Part shown: positions 1 through 12,003 of the stretch, piece by piece
How positions within the stretch are numbered: position 1 is the stretch's first letter
Layout: each line of letters opens with the position of its first letter
NCBI RefSeq assembly: GCF_033807715.1
Contig: NC_084597.1
Span: 12,889,170 to 12,953,169, forward strand
Length of the DNA: 64,000 bases
From: Cololabis saira
Lineage: Eukaryota; Chordata; Actinopteri; Beloniformes; Belonidae
Direction of reading: 5' to 3'
Made by a program: the position numbers and the translations under genes
The notes under the pieces: generated by a model
Database searches by the model: none
What the model saw: only the letters and a program-made list of their open reading frames with translations
What the model was told of the DNA's origin: nothing

Positions 1-141
1 AACATAATGAGGAAAAATTGGAATCTTGCCTGATAGTGATGGGTTTCATCATTGTAAATTCATGTAACCTTTTCACATATTACTGTACTTATATTTACAA
101 AAAATGCTTTGGTCGTTGGATCTATAAACCTAACTGGACAT

Positions 142-695
<554 letters not shown>

Positions 696-1351
696 CTGGA
701 CATACAGTATGTCTGAGGAGTTCCAGTGTTCAACTTCTTCCCAAAAGGTCAGGTACATTACATCAGTGTACAGATTATTTCATATGACAGATGTCATTCC
801 AGTAAATAATCCACGCTGTCATTAAGCTGCTCAGGAAATTCAACTTTAAAAAATAAATACAACACTAATGTATTTCTGGGTGTAACATGTCATCACTGGA
901 CAGAAAAACCAGAGTAACGGTAGATGGTGAATAGGTGCAACTTCAAAAACTAGCAGTGATGACAAAATGCACATCAGACATGAAACTATTCATACAAGTC
1001 CACAAGAAAAGAGCTACAAAGGTGCTGTACTGATTTTACAGTAGAGCAGAATAAAAGCTAACTTGACACAGATGAGAACAGATCCATTAAAATCACAGCT
1101 GTCTGCACCAAATTCCTGTTTTTTTCATTATGCAAAGCTGCCTATTAAATCCTTCAGATTCATCTGGCTGACCTCGCGTTGCCCTTTTTTTTTCCCTTAC
1201 ACTTGCTATTTTGTGACCTTTCTGAAACCCTTTTTGTTTATCATTATTTTGCATGCCTTCCTTTGTTCATTTCTTTCTAAATGTCATATAAATGCAAAAT
1301 GTATTTTTTTTTCCATTTCAGTTCAGTTCAAAAATACTTTATGGGTAACAG

Positions 1352-2036
1352 TGACTGCGTTTACATGCCGTCGATAACCCTTTTAAAACCCGAATATTGG
1401 CAATAACCCGAATTTGCACGGACATGTAAACACTAATAACCCCTTTGAATAACCCGAATTTGCTCATATTCGGGTTTTTAAAAACCTGAATATGAGCCCT
1501 GGGTTACTCCTTTTAAAACCCGAATATTCGGTCATTTAAACGTCAAACGGAATATCCCGATCAAACGGAACATGAATTTGTTTTCTGCACATGCTCTGTT
1601 CACAAGGAATCTTGGTCTTTTGAGTCCAGGAAGTTCTTATAAACACGGAGAAACGCAAGACCATGCCACACTTTTGGAGTGAGGAGGAGACTAATCATTT
1701 TATAAATGTAATGAAGGATATGAACATTTTGGCATTTGTAGACGGTAGAAAGTACCGGGATAGCGAGATTTACAAGAAGGTGAGCGAAAAGTTGTGCGAA
1801 GCAGCATTTGTTTTGAATTTGGATACAGGAAGAAGAAGCAGAAATGACGGTAATTGCGTCATCACGTCATCACGTTCTCCCTTCGTCGCTGGTTTGAACC
1901 AGATATTCCGAATGATTAATTACCATGTATAGATGTATACCTGTTTGCTCACGCATGTAAACGGAATATTCAGAATGTTTCAGTAACCGGAATATTAGCA
2001 ACAAACCCGAATTTTGACTGCATGTAAACATAGTCA
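1352..2036 (+). mobile_element. Harbinger-like MITE with Myb/SANT-like coding remnant
   Basis: Inverted ends (tgactgcgtttacatgc and gcatgtaaacatagtca) enclose repeated aacccgaatattcgg-type motifs. Inside, 1663-1932 is an open frame starting MPHFWSEEETNHFINVMKDM and continuing ...DGRKYRDSEIYKKVSEKL, which resembles the Myb/SANT-like DNA-binding protein of PIF/Harbinger transposons. It lacks the second half. The transposase itself is absent. A 3-bp AGT may be the TSD. Confidence 0.6.
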
Positions 2037-2719
2037 GTGTATACAGCATTAAAAGACAGGCTACGGAATTTTTTGGGGATGACATCACTTTTGTTGATGT
2101 ATGAAATAAAACATTTCTCCCTCCCTCCAACCCTCCTTTAGAAAATATGCACTCAAATCAATCGAAGCCCCCGCTATCCCAGTTCATGTGCACAAACATT
2201 TACCCTCCCACAGTTATTGGAGATTGGCTGGAGCAATGTTGGTCATGGTTTGGATGCACAGTGCCTCCATTCTCACATCTCCATGGGCAGAGATCTTCTG
2301 CATTTTCTACACAAAATTGCTTACCCTACCTTTAAATGTGTGACACTTAAATAGAGAAAGGTTTGGCTCACATACCCACTGCACATTTTCAATTGTACAT
2401 TGTAAATGTGCAGGTATTAAAGCATCAAAGTCGCCTGTATCTCATTGATCAAGTGTTTTTTGTTTGTTTGAAGGTTTTTTTGCTCCCTTTCCCACGGTTG
2501 TCTATGGTCAGCCCTTTCATGGCTCCATGAGTTGCATATACAGCAGTCAGAGCGGTGGATGGTGTGGTGGTTTGGACTGCTTGTTCAGTTTCATTTTTAA
2601 TCCTCATCTTGGGCCTTTTTGTACGGATCATTTTTAAACTTCCTGTTTTCAAGGGTTTTTTTTCTCCAAGTGCTCCAGTTTCTTAAAAGACAACTGTGAA
2701 AATAAAATGGTAATTTTAG

Positions 2720-3426
2720 GCTACGTTTACACATAGCGGGGTATTTACAAAAACGGATATTTCCCCCTCTACGTTTTGAAAAATATCCTCGTTTACACGA
2801 ACCCGCATAAATATGCTGTTTAGGGTGCTATGAGCATCCAAACCTGCAGGGGGCAGTGTAACGAGAAGCATAAAGTTATGCTAGCCAATCAGAATCCTGG
2901 AAAAAAACGTCAACAAATGACACGTGTGAAGCCTGAATAATATGGTTCCGCGTTAAATCGATGGCGTAACCTACGTACGGTGCGCGTCGCCGCGTACCCT
3001 ACGCCGTAGGCTCTGCGTTGGTGCAACACGGAACCATAAATCAGCTTTGACTGCCAGTTACTTCCAAGATGGAACAAGAGTCCTTCGTTTGGAGTGACAG
3101 AGAAGTGGAGTTACTTTTAAGTGTGACTTTAGAATATAAAACAGGTAAAATACAAGAAAATATCGACGGTGGCCAAACAAATTGTAAACACAAGTCGCAC
3201 AAATGATGCTGGTGACGTTTCTGTTACATAATGTGACGTTCTTTAGCCTAAATGTCCGTTTCTCTCCGTTTACAAGCAAACGTGAAAACGGAGTTTTTGA
3301 AAATCTCCACTTTGGCCGGAGTTTTCAGAAATGATCGTTTTTGGTGACTTTGAGCTTCGTTTTCGTGTAAACGAACGGCCAAAACGCATGAAAACGCCAC
3401 CGTTTTTGCTCCGTGTAAACGGGGCC
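2720..3426 (+). mobile_element. Harbinger-like MITE with TTA target-site duplication
   Basis: The ends ggctacgtttacac and gtgtaaacggggcc are inverted and flanked by TTA on both sides, the TWA-type TSD of PIF/Harbinger. At 3069-3206 a short frame (MEQESFVWSDREVELLLSVT...) again looks like the start of a Myb/SANT-like protein. A smaller palindromic element is nested at 2931-3045. Confidence 0.65.
2931..3045. repeat. palindromic MITE (ggttccgcgtt family), nested
   Basis: Inverted arms: atggttccgcgtt at the left and aacacggaaccataaatcagc at the right, with cgccgcgtaccctacgccgt between. The same family recurs at 5126, 52224 and 56175. Confidence 0.65.
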
Positions 3427-4752
3427 TTAAAGTGGCCACAGGTATAAATCCAAGGACACTTGTCTATTTTTGAATCAGCTCAGTGTCAACCCCCCATTAC
3501 CCTGAATAAAACAAGGGTAGAGTTTAGAGATAAATGGGGGAACTTCTCCAAAAACAGCCACAACACACTGTACCTGTCAGACTCTCCCTCTCGTATTACC
3601 ACGGCAGGTCGGACGAGCAGCGGTGAAGGAGTTGTGTGGAATGGTCATTCTCTGTGACGGCTGATTGAACACAGAATAGAGGAGGGAGACCTCCTGCTGT
3701 GTCAGAGCGGCATCAATACGGCCTGTCATCGCAGGTTAGCACATGTCCCCGCAGACCCTCCTTCTCCTCCTCCTCCTCCGGGTCTCGCTGCCACAGCCAG
3801 AGTCAGGCCGACTGTCATGGCTTTGACACAGCTGCCCTAATCTCAGCTGTACCGACTGCTCATTCTCCCGGATCATTTATATCCCCCTTATTTTCTCCTC
3901 TGCCCACTCTTCTAAAGCAGATGTCCACAGCCCAATTTACCCAATACACTCCTCAGTGAACACTGGTGCAATGAGCAGAACCAGAAGAGCTAAATGGGTT
4001 TCGGCTGCATGGACTGACGGAAGGGAATACAACGAAAGAGATGAGGGATAAATGGAAAACAACAGAGAGAAGAGAAAGACCACAGCTACAGTAGATGGAC
4101 TTTGGGAACAAAAGCAGAGAAATGCAGTGGGAGAAGAGTAAAAAAAAAAAAAGAATCTGAGCGAAGGGACTGATAACTGTGTCCCTGACGGGGGATAAAA
4201 GAATACACGTCAACTACAGTAAAAAGACAGATAAGCACCATTAACTGCTGCTTCCAGCTGCTTTTTCAGACTCTGCCACCACATGACTTCCCCTTGATGT
4301 TTGTTTATCTTCTTCTTATTTATCCCTCTAATTGCTGCAAGTCTTGTGTCTAAAACAGGAAGACCCAAATCATTAAACACTGAGGGTCGAAATAACTTTG
4401 GGAAGACGGAGCTGAACTACAGTAGACAAGATACAGTTAGATAACACTTCTGTAGAGTCTTTTGAATGCTGATACTTATTCAATTCAAAATACTTTATTA
4501 ATTCAAAAGATGCATGTGACATTACATCAATTTGCAAAAGCATGTTTTAAAGGGGACCTATTATGAAAAACACGTTTTTTCTTGCTTTAACATATATAAA
4601 GTGGTCTCCCCTCAGCCTGCCAACTCAGAGAAGGAGGAAAGCAACCAAATTCTGCAGTGTCTGTACAGCCGCCCGGATGAGCCGTCCAGTGCGATGTGGC
4701 TTCTACGAGCCGTTCAGATTCTGTGAATGCGTGAAACCACGCCCACAACTAA

Positions 4753-5738
4753 GGCCGCGTTCAGACTGCAGGCAAATATCCGATTTTTAGCCCATCCAGA
4801 TTGAAACTGGATGACTCTTTTGAAGTCTGAACAGTCCCAAACCGCATGATATCGAAACCACCTCCAGGAGGTAGTTTCATATCCGATCCATATCTCATTT
4901 GGGCAGATGCGTGTCAGTCTGAACAGTCCAAACACTCATATCGGATATGACTGTCCCAGACGCTCCAAACCACCCGCCCATTTCCAGTTGTGGAGCTACT
5001 CATCCTTTCACAGAGAGCATGTACAATCTCTGATGTCACGTCAAAAACTATTATTTGTAGTTTGAGTGTTGCAAATTCACATTACAAATCATGTTTTAAT
5101 AGCAGAAAAAAAGACCGCATTTCCACGTAGGTGCGGGTCGCCGCGTACCCTACGCCGTAGGTCTGCGTCGGTGTAACGCGGAACCATAAATCAGCCTTCA
5201 GTCGCGCTGTGAGCCTGAACCTGCAGCCCGTCAGCCCCTCTCCTCCTAGGAGGAGAAGTTATGGAGCCAGGCTGCCAGTTATTAATTGCTGGTTCGTTTT
5301 GTTAACTCTGAGCTTTGTTGGTTGGTTTGTTAGTTTGCTGGTGGTTTTGTTCTGAACACCTTTCTCTGTTTCTCATTTTGCTGGGACGCCGGGTCCCTCC
5401 GCCGATCACACAACTTTTGCTGTATGCGTTCATTGTTATGTCTAAAAATGATGCGCAGTGCCGACCCAATCAGAAACGGTAGGCTACAGATATTTTGGGA
5501 TTTTTTATATATATAAAAGAAATACATGACTTCACACAATACACGCGCTGGGTGACGCCTCCGCTCCGACGTCGTTGCTACGGCAACCCGTCAGATCAGT
5601 CAATGATGTGGCGCAGTCTGAACAGAGCCATATCCGATATGGACACTTGCTAAAAACAGTGTGGACAGTCAGCCCTGAAAATCGGATATGAGAAGGAATC
5701 AGATATATATCAGATTTGCCTGCAGTCTGAACGCGGCC
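4753..5738. mobile_element. Harbinger-like MITE nested in the TTAA element
   Basis: Perfect long inverted ends (ggccgcgttcagactgcagg and its complement) are flanked by TAA at 4750-4752 and 5739-5741. The related copy at 42.8 kb lacks this insert and shows the empty site ccacaactaactccgcc, which confirms the exact insertion point and the 3-bp duplication. Inside are repeated atccgatat motifs and another small palindromic element arm. Confidence 0.8.
5126..5197. repeat. ggttccgcgtt palindromic MITE arm, third nesting layer
   Basis: Matches the right part of the 2931-3045 repeat (cgccgcgtaccctacgccgt and cggaaccataaatcagcc), inside the 4753-5738 element. Confidence 0.6.
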
Positions 5739-6433
5739 TAACTCCGCCGGCCGGAGCTTCCGCCATTTTTCCGTAGCGGTTTATCGTGTCATTCAGGCAG
5801 CCAATCAGCACAGTGCCTCATTATCATAGCCCCGCCCACTCAGAATCCCGCATAGAGAAGGAGGTTAGAAACGGGGAAGATAAAGACATGGCTCAGAGGC
5901 TGAATATCTAATTTATTTAGCAAAAACAATCAAAAGCTTGTTTTTAAGACATTCACGGCCTGTTTAAAATAGGTATTAGATGCCATAATAGGTCCCCTTT
6001 AAGCTACATGTTTAGACACTAACCAATGACTTATGAGTCATGAGTGAAAATGATTCCTGCTGGAATTTCTCTTTCTTCTCTTTATTGTTATTGGCTTTTG
6101 TTAATTATTTTGTCATCTTGTAGCCCACTGAGGCTGAAAGGAGTCAGTCAGTGTGGATTATATAACATTACATGACCTGGGGCTTTGACACTTGGTGCTA
6201 GGATTCAGTCAATACTTGTAAATTTGGGAGATGAAATCTCCATGGAAAAATTTCACCGGTTTCAATTACTTACACATCACTTGAAGCACACTTGATTTTT
6301 TTTTTCTTAATTTTTCCAACCACGTTCCACTTTTTTTTGACTGGTAGTGTTCATAGTTGTTCATAAGCAGGGCATCCATTGAAACTAATGTGGAAGTCAG
6401 TGTTTCATATAAGAAAGAACAATTTTCCTGGAT

Positions 6434-7241
6434 TATGGAGCCAAATCAAGGCCAAAAGTTTTGCTAATTTGAAAATAAAATTTGAACCTGAAAATTATTT
6501 TTTACAGTTTCAATTTTTTTTTCAGTATCAGATCTTTTTTTCAGTTTCATAACTTTTTTTTCAGTTGCACATCTTTTTTTTTTCAGTTTCAAATCTTTTT
6601 TTTCAGTTTCAAATTTTTTTTCAGTTTCGGACTTTGGGCCCCGATCTGGCGTAGGGGGCGTGGCATCAACTGAGAGGGGCGTGGCATCATGAGTGACAGC
6701 AGAACAGAGAAGGCGGGGGACGTTCCTCAGTCATGTTGCCTTCAGGAATCGTAGGTTGCAGAAGTTATCAGTAGAAGTATGATTCAACACTGTATATACA
6801 CTATATTCACGTGATTGGCAGTGGAAAAAACTGATACTAGTGACACATTTCTGTTTAAAAAGCTTTTTTGGCGTCCACCCCGCCATCGCAAACGATACTG
6901 CGATGCGTTCACGGTAGTATGTGGAAGTGGGAAATGTCATACTTTAAAGTGTGGCTGTTGAACTGTACAGTCTGGCATAGTTTATTGCTTTTATACTGCG
7001 ATTGGTGCCAAGTACGGTCTAAAACAGCTTTTTAAACAGAAATGTGTCACTAACATCAGTTTTTTCCACTGCCAATCACGAATCAAACTTCTACTGATAA
7101 CTTCTGCAACCTACGTTTCCTGAAGGCAACATGACTGAGGAACGTCCCCCGCATTCTCTGTTATGCTGAAAAAAAAAGAATTTTCAGATTCAAATTTTAT
7201 TTTCAAATTAGCAAAACTTTTGGCCTTGATTTGGCTCCATA
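6434..7241. mobile_element. foldback MITE with TATGGAGCC ends
   Basis: The outer arms (tatggagccaaatcaaggcc and its complement) are inverted. So are inner blocks such as cagtcatgttgccttcagga against tcctgaaggcaacatgactg. The left half holds a tract of tttttttcagtttcaaa units. The ends start and finish with TA, which would suit a TA-duplicating (Tc1/mariner-like) element. Confidence 0.65.
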
Positions 7242-10111
7242 CTGTATTAGCCAACATTGTTTTCTACAGTTTAAAATTGTTTTAATTTCATCCAATTATA
7301 AATTGGACCGCCAGTAAATTTGCTATTTTGCGTCACTTTAAAAAGGTGTGACACACATGTACACTCTGTATGTTATATAATAATATATAATATCTGTATA
7401 AAAACCTCATCTCGGGGCATCTTAGAGTTTGTCAGCTTGAAATCAGGGGAGTACATGTACATATACATGCTTACATGTACATGTTTAAACAAAAAACAAC
7501 ATTATTATGGCATTTCTCACAGAAAAACGGCTCCATAGTGCTGCTAGCGGTAAAGCAGTCTGAACGGTAACACTGACCCATAATCAGCTAATTAAACCCC
7601 CACCTTGAAAGTGGTCTCTAATTTGCACTCCTCACTTTCTTCCATCTCTACTACTGCCTACTCTTTCTGTGCTCTCCATTTTCCACCTTTGTTTATTTCA
7701 TCCTCCCTCTTCCTTGCTCTTGAAGTAAACAGACAGGATTGTTGTACATCCAGCTGTCCCGTCGTAACTTCCTTCAGCTCATAGCTGCTACTCCTGCTTT
7801 GATGACTCTGCAGTGAAGGCAGACATCTTGCACATTAACATATGATTGTGCCCATGTATTATTTGTGTGTAAAGGGACTGAATAGAGGGATAAGGAAAAA
7901 TCCCAGAGCAAGCTGTCATCTGAAAGACGGAGTGCAAAGAGACACGGCACATGAAAAGTTGGAATGTCACATCATTCATGCGGAAGGAGTGCAAGGTTGG
8001 AAGTGCTCCTGGTCTTCATGGGCTGCAGTATGAGACAGAGGACAGAGAGGAAGGTCAAGGGGGGTGAGGAGTCCATGAAGTTTCATGCTGCAATGTTGTA
8101 TGATTCAAACTTTCTTCAGAATTAACAGAAGTTTATGTTAAAACGTAGGCTAAAAGCAGCTTTTCATTATAAACACATATTTCAAACTCATGCAGGCTTT
8201 AATATGAGTCCAAATCGTGTGAGCTGTCTAAATAATTGACAAACCTGAGGCCGTGTCTTTGAGTATGAGGCATCCATTAGGCCTGAATGACACAAACTGC
8301 ACAGCAATGTCCCTTGAAAATCGCTCCTTTCTTCTGTATTGATTTAAACTACAACTCCTGCGCTCAGCTCTTCCACTTGCAAGACCAGACAGATGAGATT
8401 TATCAGCAAGGATGCCGGAGATGAGAAGTAGTGATATGTTCGGCACTGTCAGTCATTCAGCGCAGGCATTAGTCACTGCGTGTCTGCATCTCTGATTTGT
8501 TGTGTGTCGCCGACACTCTCAGACAAATGCATCACAACCCCATGAAGCAGAAACACATGCGGGCACACACACGCACACACCTTTTTCATTTGGTACACAT
8601 TCACCTGCACATATACACAATTTTCTCCATGAAAAAGAGATGTTCAATTTCTGTCTTCCCTAAGTGGACAGCTCGTGTCCTTCAGAATGCAGGCAGAAAA
8701 CAAGGCCCTGTTGGTGGATGGATTCTCCGCAGCATATCCTGTCAGCATGTTCACTGATCAGAGAAGAAGGGGGACGGGGAGGGGGATAATTTATAAGACT
8801 GCAAGCTACCCACATGATATAAAACGCAACCTGGAGATTGACTGCCTCCTTTCGTTCTCGTGAACCTTCTGTGTCCAATTTTCAATCCTCAGTATTTTTT
8901 GCATATGCAATGCTGCAAACAGTGACTGGCATTTGAACTGCCCGCACAAAAATAAAATAAAAAGATAAAAAAAACATTTGTGAGTGAGCACAATAGATTA
9001 GTGTGAGCAGGGAAGATTGAAGTCATCGTCCCGCCAGAATACAGAGGCCATTCTTTGAATATTTGATGCAGACGGATAGCTGTTCACTCCAGTGGAACAA
9101 ACTGGATTGGAGTCCGGTCGCTCATCTGGAAAAGGCTGTAATTTAAAGTCGTACTTGCAGAGTGTCCTTAAGATCCTCATTTCCTTCCTGGCAGAACTTC
9201 AACCTCCAGATCAGCCCACCTGGGCCCTGCCCTCTGCAGAGTCAATGTGCACATATGCACGCGCAAGGACATGAAGGTTTTAAAGGGAGTAATCATAACA
9301 TTTTTTGCTCCCGAATAGAGGTGTTTGATGGTGAGCGGGTAAATTAATTTGTTTTTTGAATTAGATCTACAGTGAAAAGCTGTAACGGTTTGCTTCAGTT
9401 CTTTTAAAAGATGAAAATATAATCAAGATAAAATTCTATTGAATGGCCTTTGCTGGAGTAAAATGCTTTTTTACATCTCTAAATGTTTGGGTTTCTTCCG
9501 GGTCTCAATAAAGAACCCGTTAGTCACTGGCTTTCTTTTAATTTGTGTGTTTATTTATTTTTAATTTTTTTGGGGGGCGTGTACTTTTTCTCCTCATTCA
9601 CTGTTTGGTTTGTCTGAGTGATAAGAAGGAGTTGGTTAGCATTTGGGTTCAAGGACACATTATTGTTACATCCAGCAGCCATCCACTAGCCGACCCAAAA
9701 ACTGTGCTTACAGAAACAGTAAAAATGAATAAATACACATAACAATTAAAACAAAGGTAAATAAAGTTTCTTGATTGGGAAAAGATCATAATTAGGGGTA
9801 AGTCCAAATCCTCAATCAGGAACCTTTGGCTGAGAAACGGATGACAGTTTCTAGAAGCTCAACATTTGATTTTAACCCAGCTGTATTAGCTACTTGTTTG
9901 ACTTAAAATTGTAAAGCAATGTTTCTTTGCTTGTCTTTTTTCTGAGTGACTTTTAAGACAGAAATAGTTTTTTTTTCCTCTTGTTTAACTCTGTGACAAT
10001 AAACCTGAGATAGTAGCAACTCTCAAGGGTATTCCATCACTGTTTGTATTTCATCTGCCTCTTTCTTTAAACACTTATTCCTGATTAATTTTCGACTCGT
10101 GCATGGAAACA

Positions 10112-10192
<81 letters not shown>

Positions 10193-10577
10193 TGCATGCC
10201 ATAAGTTATTTTTGGATTACAGTTTTTCTTACTGTGTCATCCTCTCAGGTGTAATTACAAGATCCTCTTCTTTTCAACATTTTGTTTTACACCTGGAAAA
10301 CAATACGGTTTAGTTCCATGAGACACGAGCACCGTTTCTGTTCACGAGATCCTCAACAATCAGTAGATGTACTCATCGGCTTTTAGGTCCTTGGGTAAAA
10401 ACCTCCTTAATTATTTAACCTCATTAAAACTGCGTGAAAACAAGAGTGTGATTACAACTTCATCGGGCTTCCTTGTGTGGAATCAGTGGGATGCACTCTG
10501 CCTCTCATACATGCACACATGTCACATGAACATTTCATCTCACATATGTCAACTGTCTCCTCTCGTTCCCTTTAAAG
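7242..10577 (+). other. ntng2: intron upstream of LE1, mostly unique
   Basis: Apart from the (AT)n tract nothing recognisable is present. There are short open frames but none with splice sites in the gene's phase, and no laminin N-terminal sequence. The earlier non-repeat stretches (1-133, 704-1351, 3430-4546, 6003-6433) likewise show no gene. Confidence 0.6.
10113..10188. repeat. (AT)n microsatellite
   Basis: About 75 bases of uninterrupted AT dinucleotides in the intron before LE1. Confidence 0.95.
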
Positions 10578-10750
10578 GTGTAAGTGTAACCTCCATGCCT
10601 CCCAGTGCCTGCTGATTGATGGGAACCTCCAGTGCCAGTGTGAACACAACACCACGGGCCAGGACTGCCAGCGATGCAAGAAGGGCTTCAAAGCCAAGTC
10701 CTGGAAAGCAGGTTCCTACCTGCCACCACCCACCGGAACCGCCAACACCT
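10578..10750 (+). CDS. ntng2: netrin-G2 exon: laminin EGF-like repeat 1 (LE1)
   Basis: This exon encodes the first laminin-type EGF repeat of netrin-G2, a GPI-anchored presynaptic adhesion protein whose mammalian form binds the postsynaptic ligand NGL-2 (LRRC4). The peptide starts [20 protein letters not shown] and goes on through [10 protein letters not shown] to [14 protein letters not shown]. It has the eight cysteines of a laminin EGF module and an N-glycosylation sequon (NTT). The acceptor is tttaaag, entered one base before a Cys codon (phase 2). The donor gtacgt leaves a single T, so the last Cys codon is completed by GT of the microexon at 16959. The upstream laminin N-terminal exons are not in the window. 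Identity as netrin-G is firm. G2 rather than G1 is based mainly on the LE3 and EGF exons. Confidence 0.93.
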
Positions 10751-11554
10751 GTACGTACCTTCCTCAGCTTGTTCTCTGTGTTTATCAGGGTGATACTGTA
10801 TGCACACCAACTCCTTCCTCACTTTAGATGTATGTCAGGTACCTTTTCAAAAAGCAGATGTATTATTGATTAATGTATCTATTGGGCCATAATTCTAATT
10901 TTGTTTCAAAAACTAAACATAGCCTATTATGCCCGATGTGTTATATTTGATGCCTACATTTCTGAGACCTCGGCACAAACTTCATAATCAAAACAATAAA
11001 TAAAAAAGGGAAACAAAAAAAAAGGGGAAAAAATGATCCAATGTATTCATACAGATTTAAAAAATAAATATTAGAAAATAGTTGACGGGTATTTTTGATT
11101 TTAGTATAAAATGAACAGCTAAGATAGAAAGAAATTTGAATTTTTTGTGTACATTCAGTTCACTATAGACATTTTTAATTGCTTTTTCTACCAAATTTCT
11201 TGACTGACAAATGTAGATCTTGTTACCTAGGGATGTAGGTGATATAGCAGAAGATTACAACAAATATCCAGAAGACAGCTGTACACTCACATACAATACA
11301 TTATGTTATGTTTTTTATAAAAACCAATCTATGAAATGTAACTACACAGAATAGTAAGTAGCTGTGATCTGTGGGACTTGACTACACACTGCTATTAAAA
11401 CATGTTAACAAAAACTAATTTCCCAGTATATTATGACTCTTAAAATCAACAGTCAAATCTTTGTCCTGTTGAATATTTTACGTATTTACTGTGACATTAG
11501 CTGGGTGTGCTAACAGCTGTCTACTTGTCATACCACGAGCAGCTAGCTTTACAA

Positions 11555-11769
11555 CAGTGGTGGGGGATCCTGGTCTTTGGTGGCCGCAGTCGTGCATGTT
11601 TTAGATGTCGCCTTGCGTGAACACACCTCATTCAAATGAAATGGTCATTTCAGCTTGTTCAGCAACTCTGTTGGTGACACAGCTATTAAGTAGCACGGTG
11701 TGCTGAAGCGGGAAAACATCTAAAACATGCAGGATACCGGTCCTCGAGGACCAGGGTTCCCCATCCCTG
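11555..11769. mobile_element. small hAT-type MITE
   Basis: The ends cagtggtgggggatcctggt and gaccagggttccccatccctg are imperfectly inverted. The flanks CTTTACAA and CCTTACAA match at seven of eight bases. A relative lies at 52763-52959. Confidence 0.65.
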
Positions 11770-12003
11770 CCTTACAATCAAATAGGGAAAGTTCAATCAA
11801 TTGTGGAATAAGCATTTACTGCAACTCTTTAAAGCTGCAACATTATCCAGGTATGCTAGCTGCTAGTTCCTTTTTCATACCAATTTGACTTCCAGATTAT
11901 TGCAACTCAAAAAAGTTACAGTTCATAGACTGACCACTGGAGGCATGTTAAAATGCCCTACTTTGCAGCAGAAATAAACACATTTACACACTGGTTAAAA
12001 AAC

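Larger units (their letters stand above)
4551..5998. mobile_element. TTAA-flanked non-autonomous DNA transposon (outer layer of a nest)
   Basis: The terminal inverted repeats are aggggacctattatg and cataataggtcccct, flanked by TTAA at 4547-4550 and 5999-6002. A TTAA TSD is known for Kolobok and piggyBac types; which one applies is not resolved. A second copy of the right part lies at 42757-43036. The element is interrupted by another insertion (4753-5738). Confidence 0.75.

Noticed and set aside
3460..4213. Ser/Pro-rich open frames as a possible upstream exon
   Set aside because: No suitable splice phase to LE1 (which needs a phase-2 donor) and no similarity to the laminin N-terminal domain.
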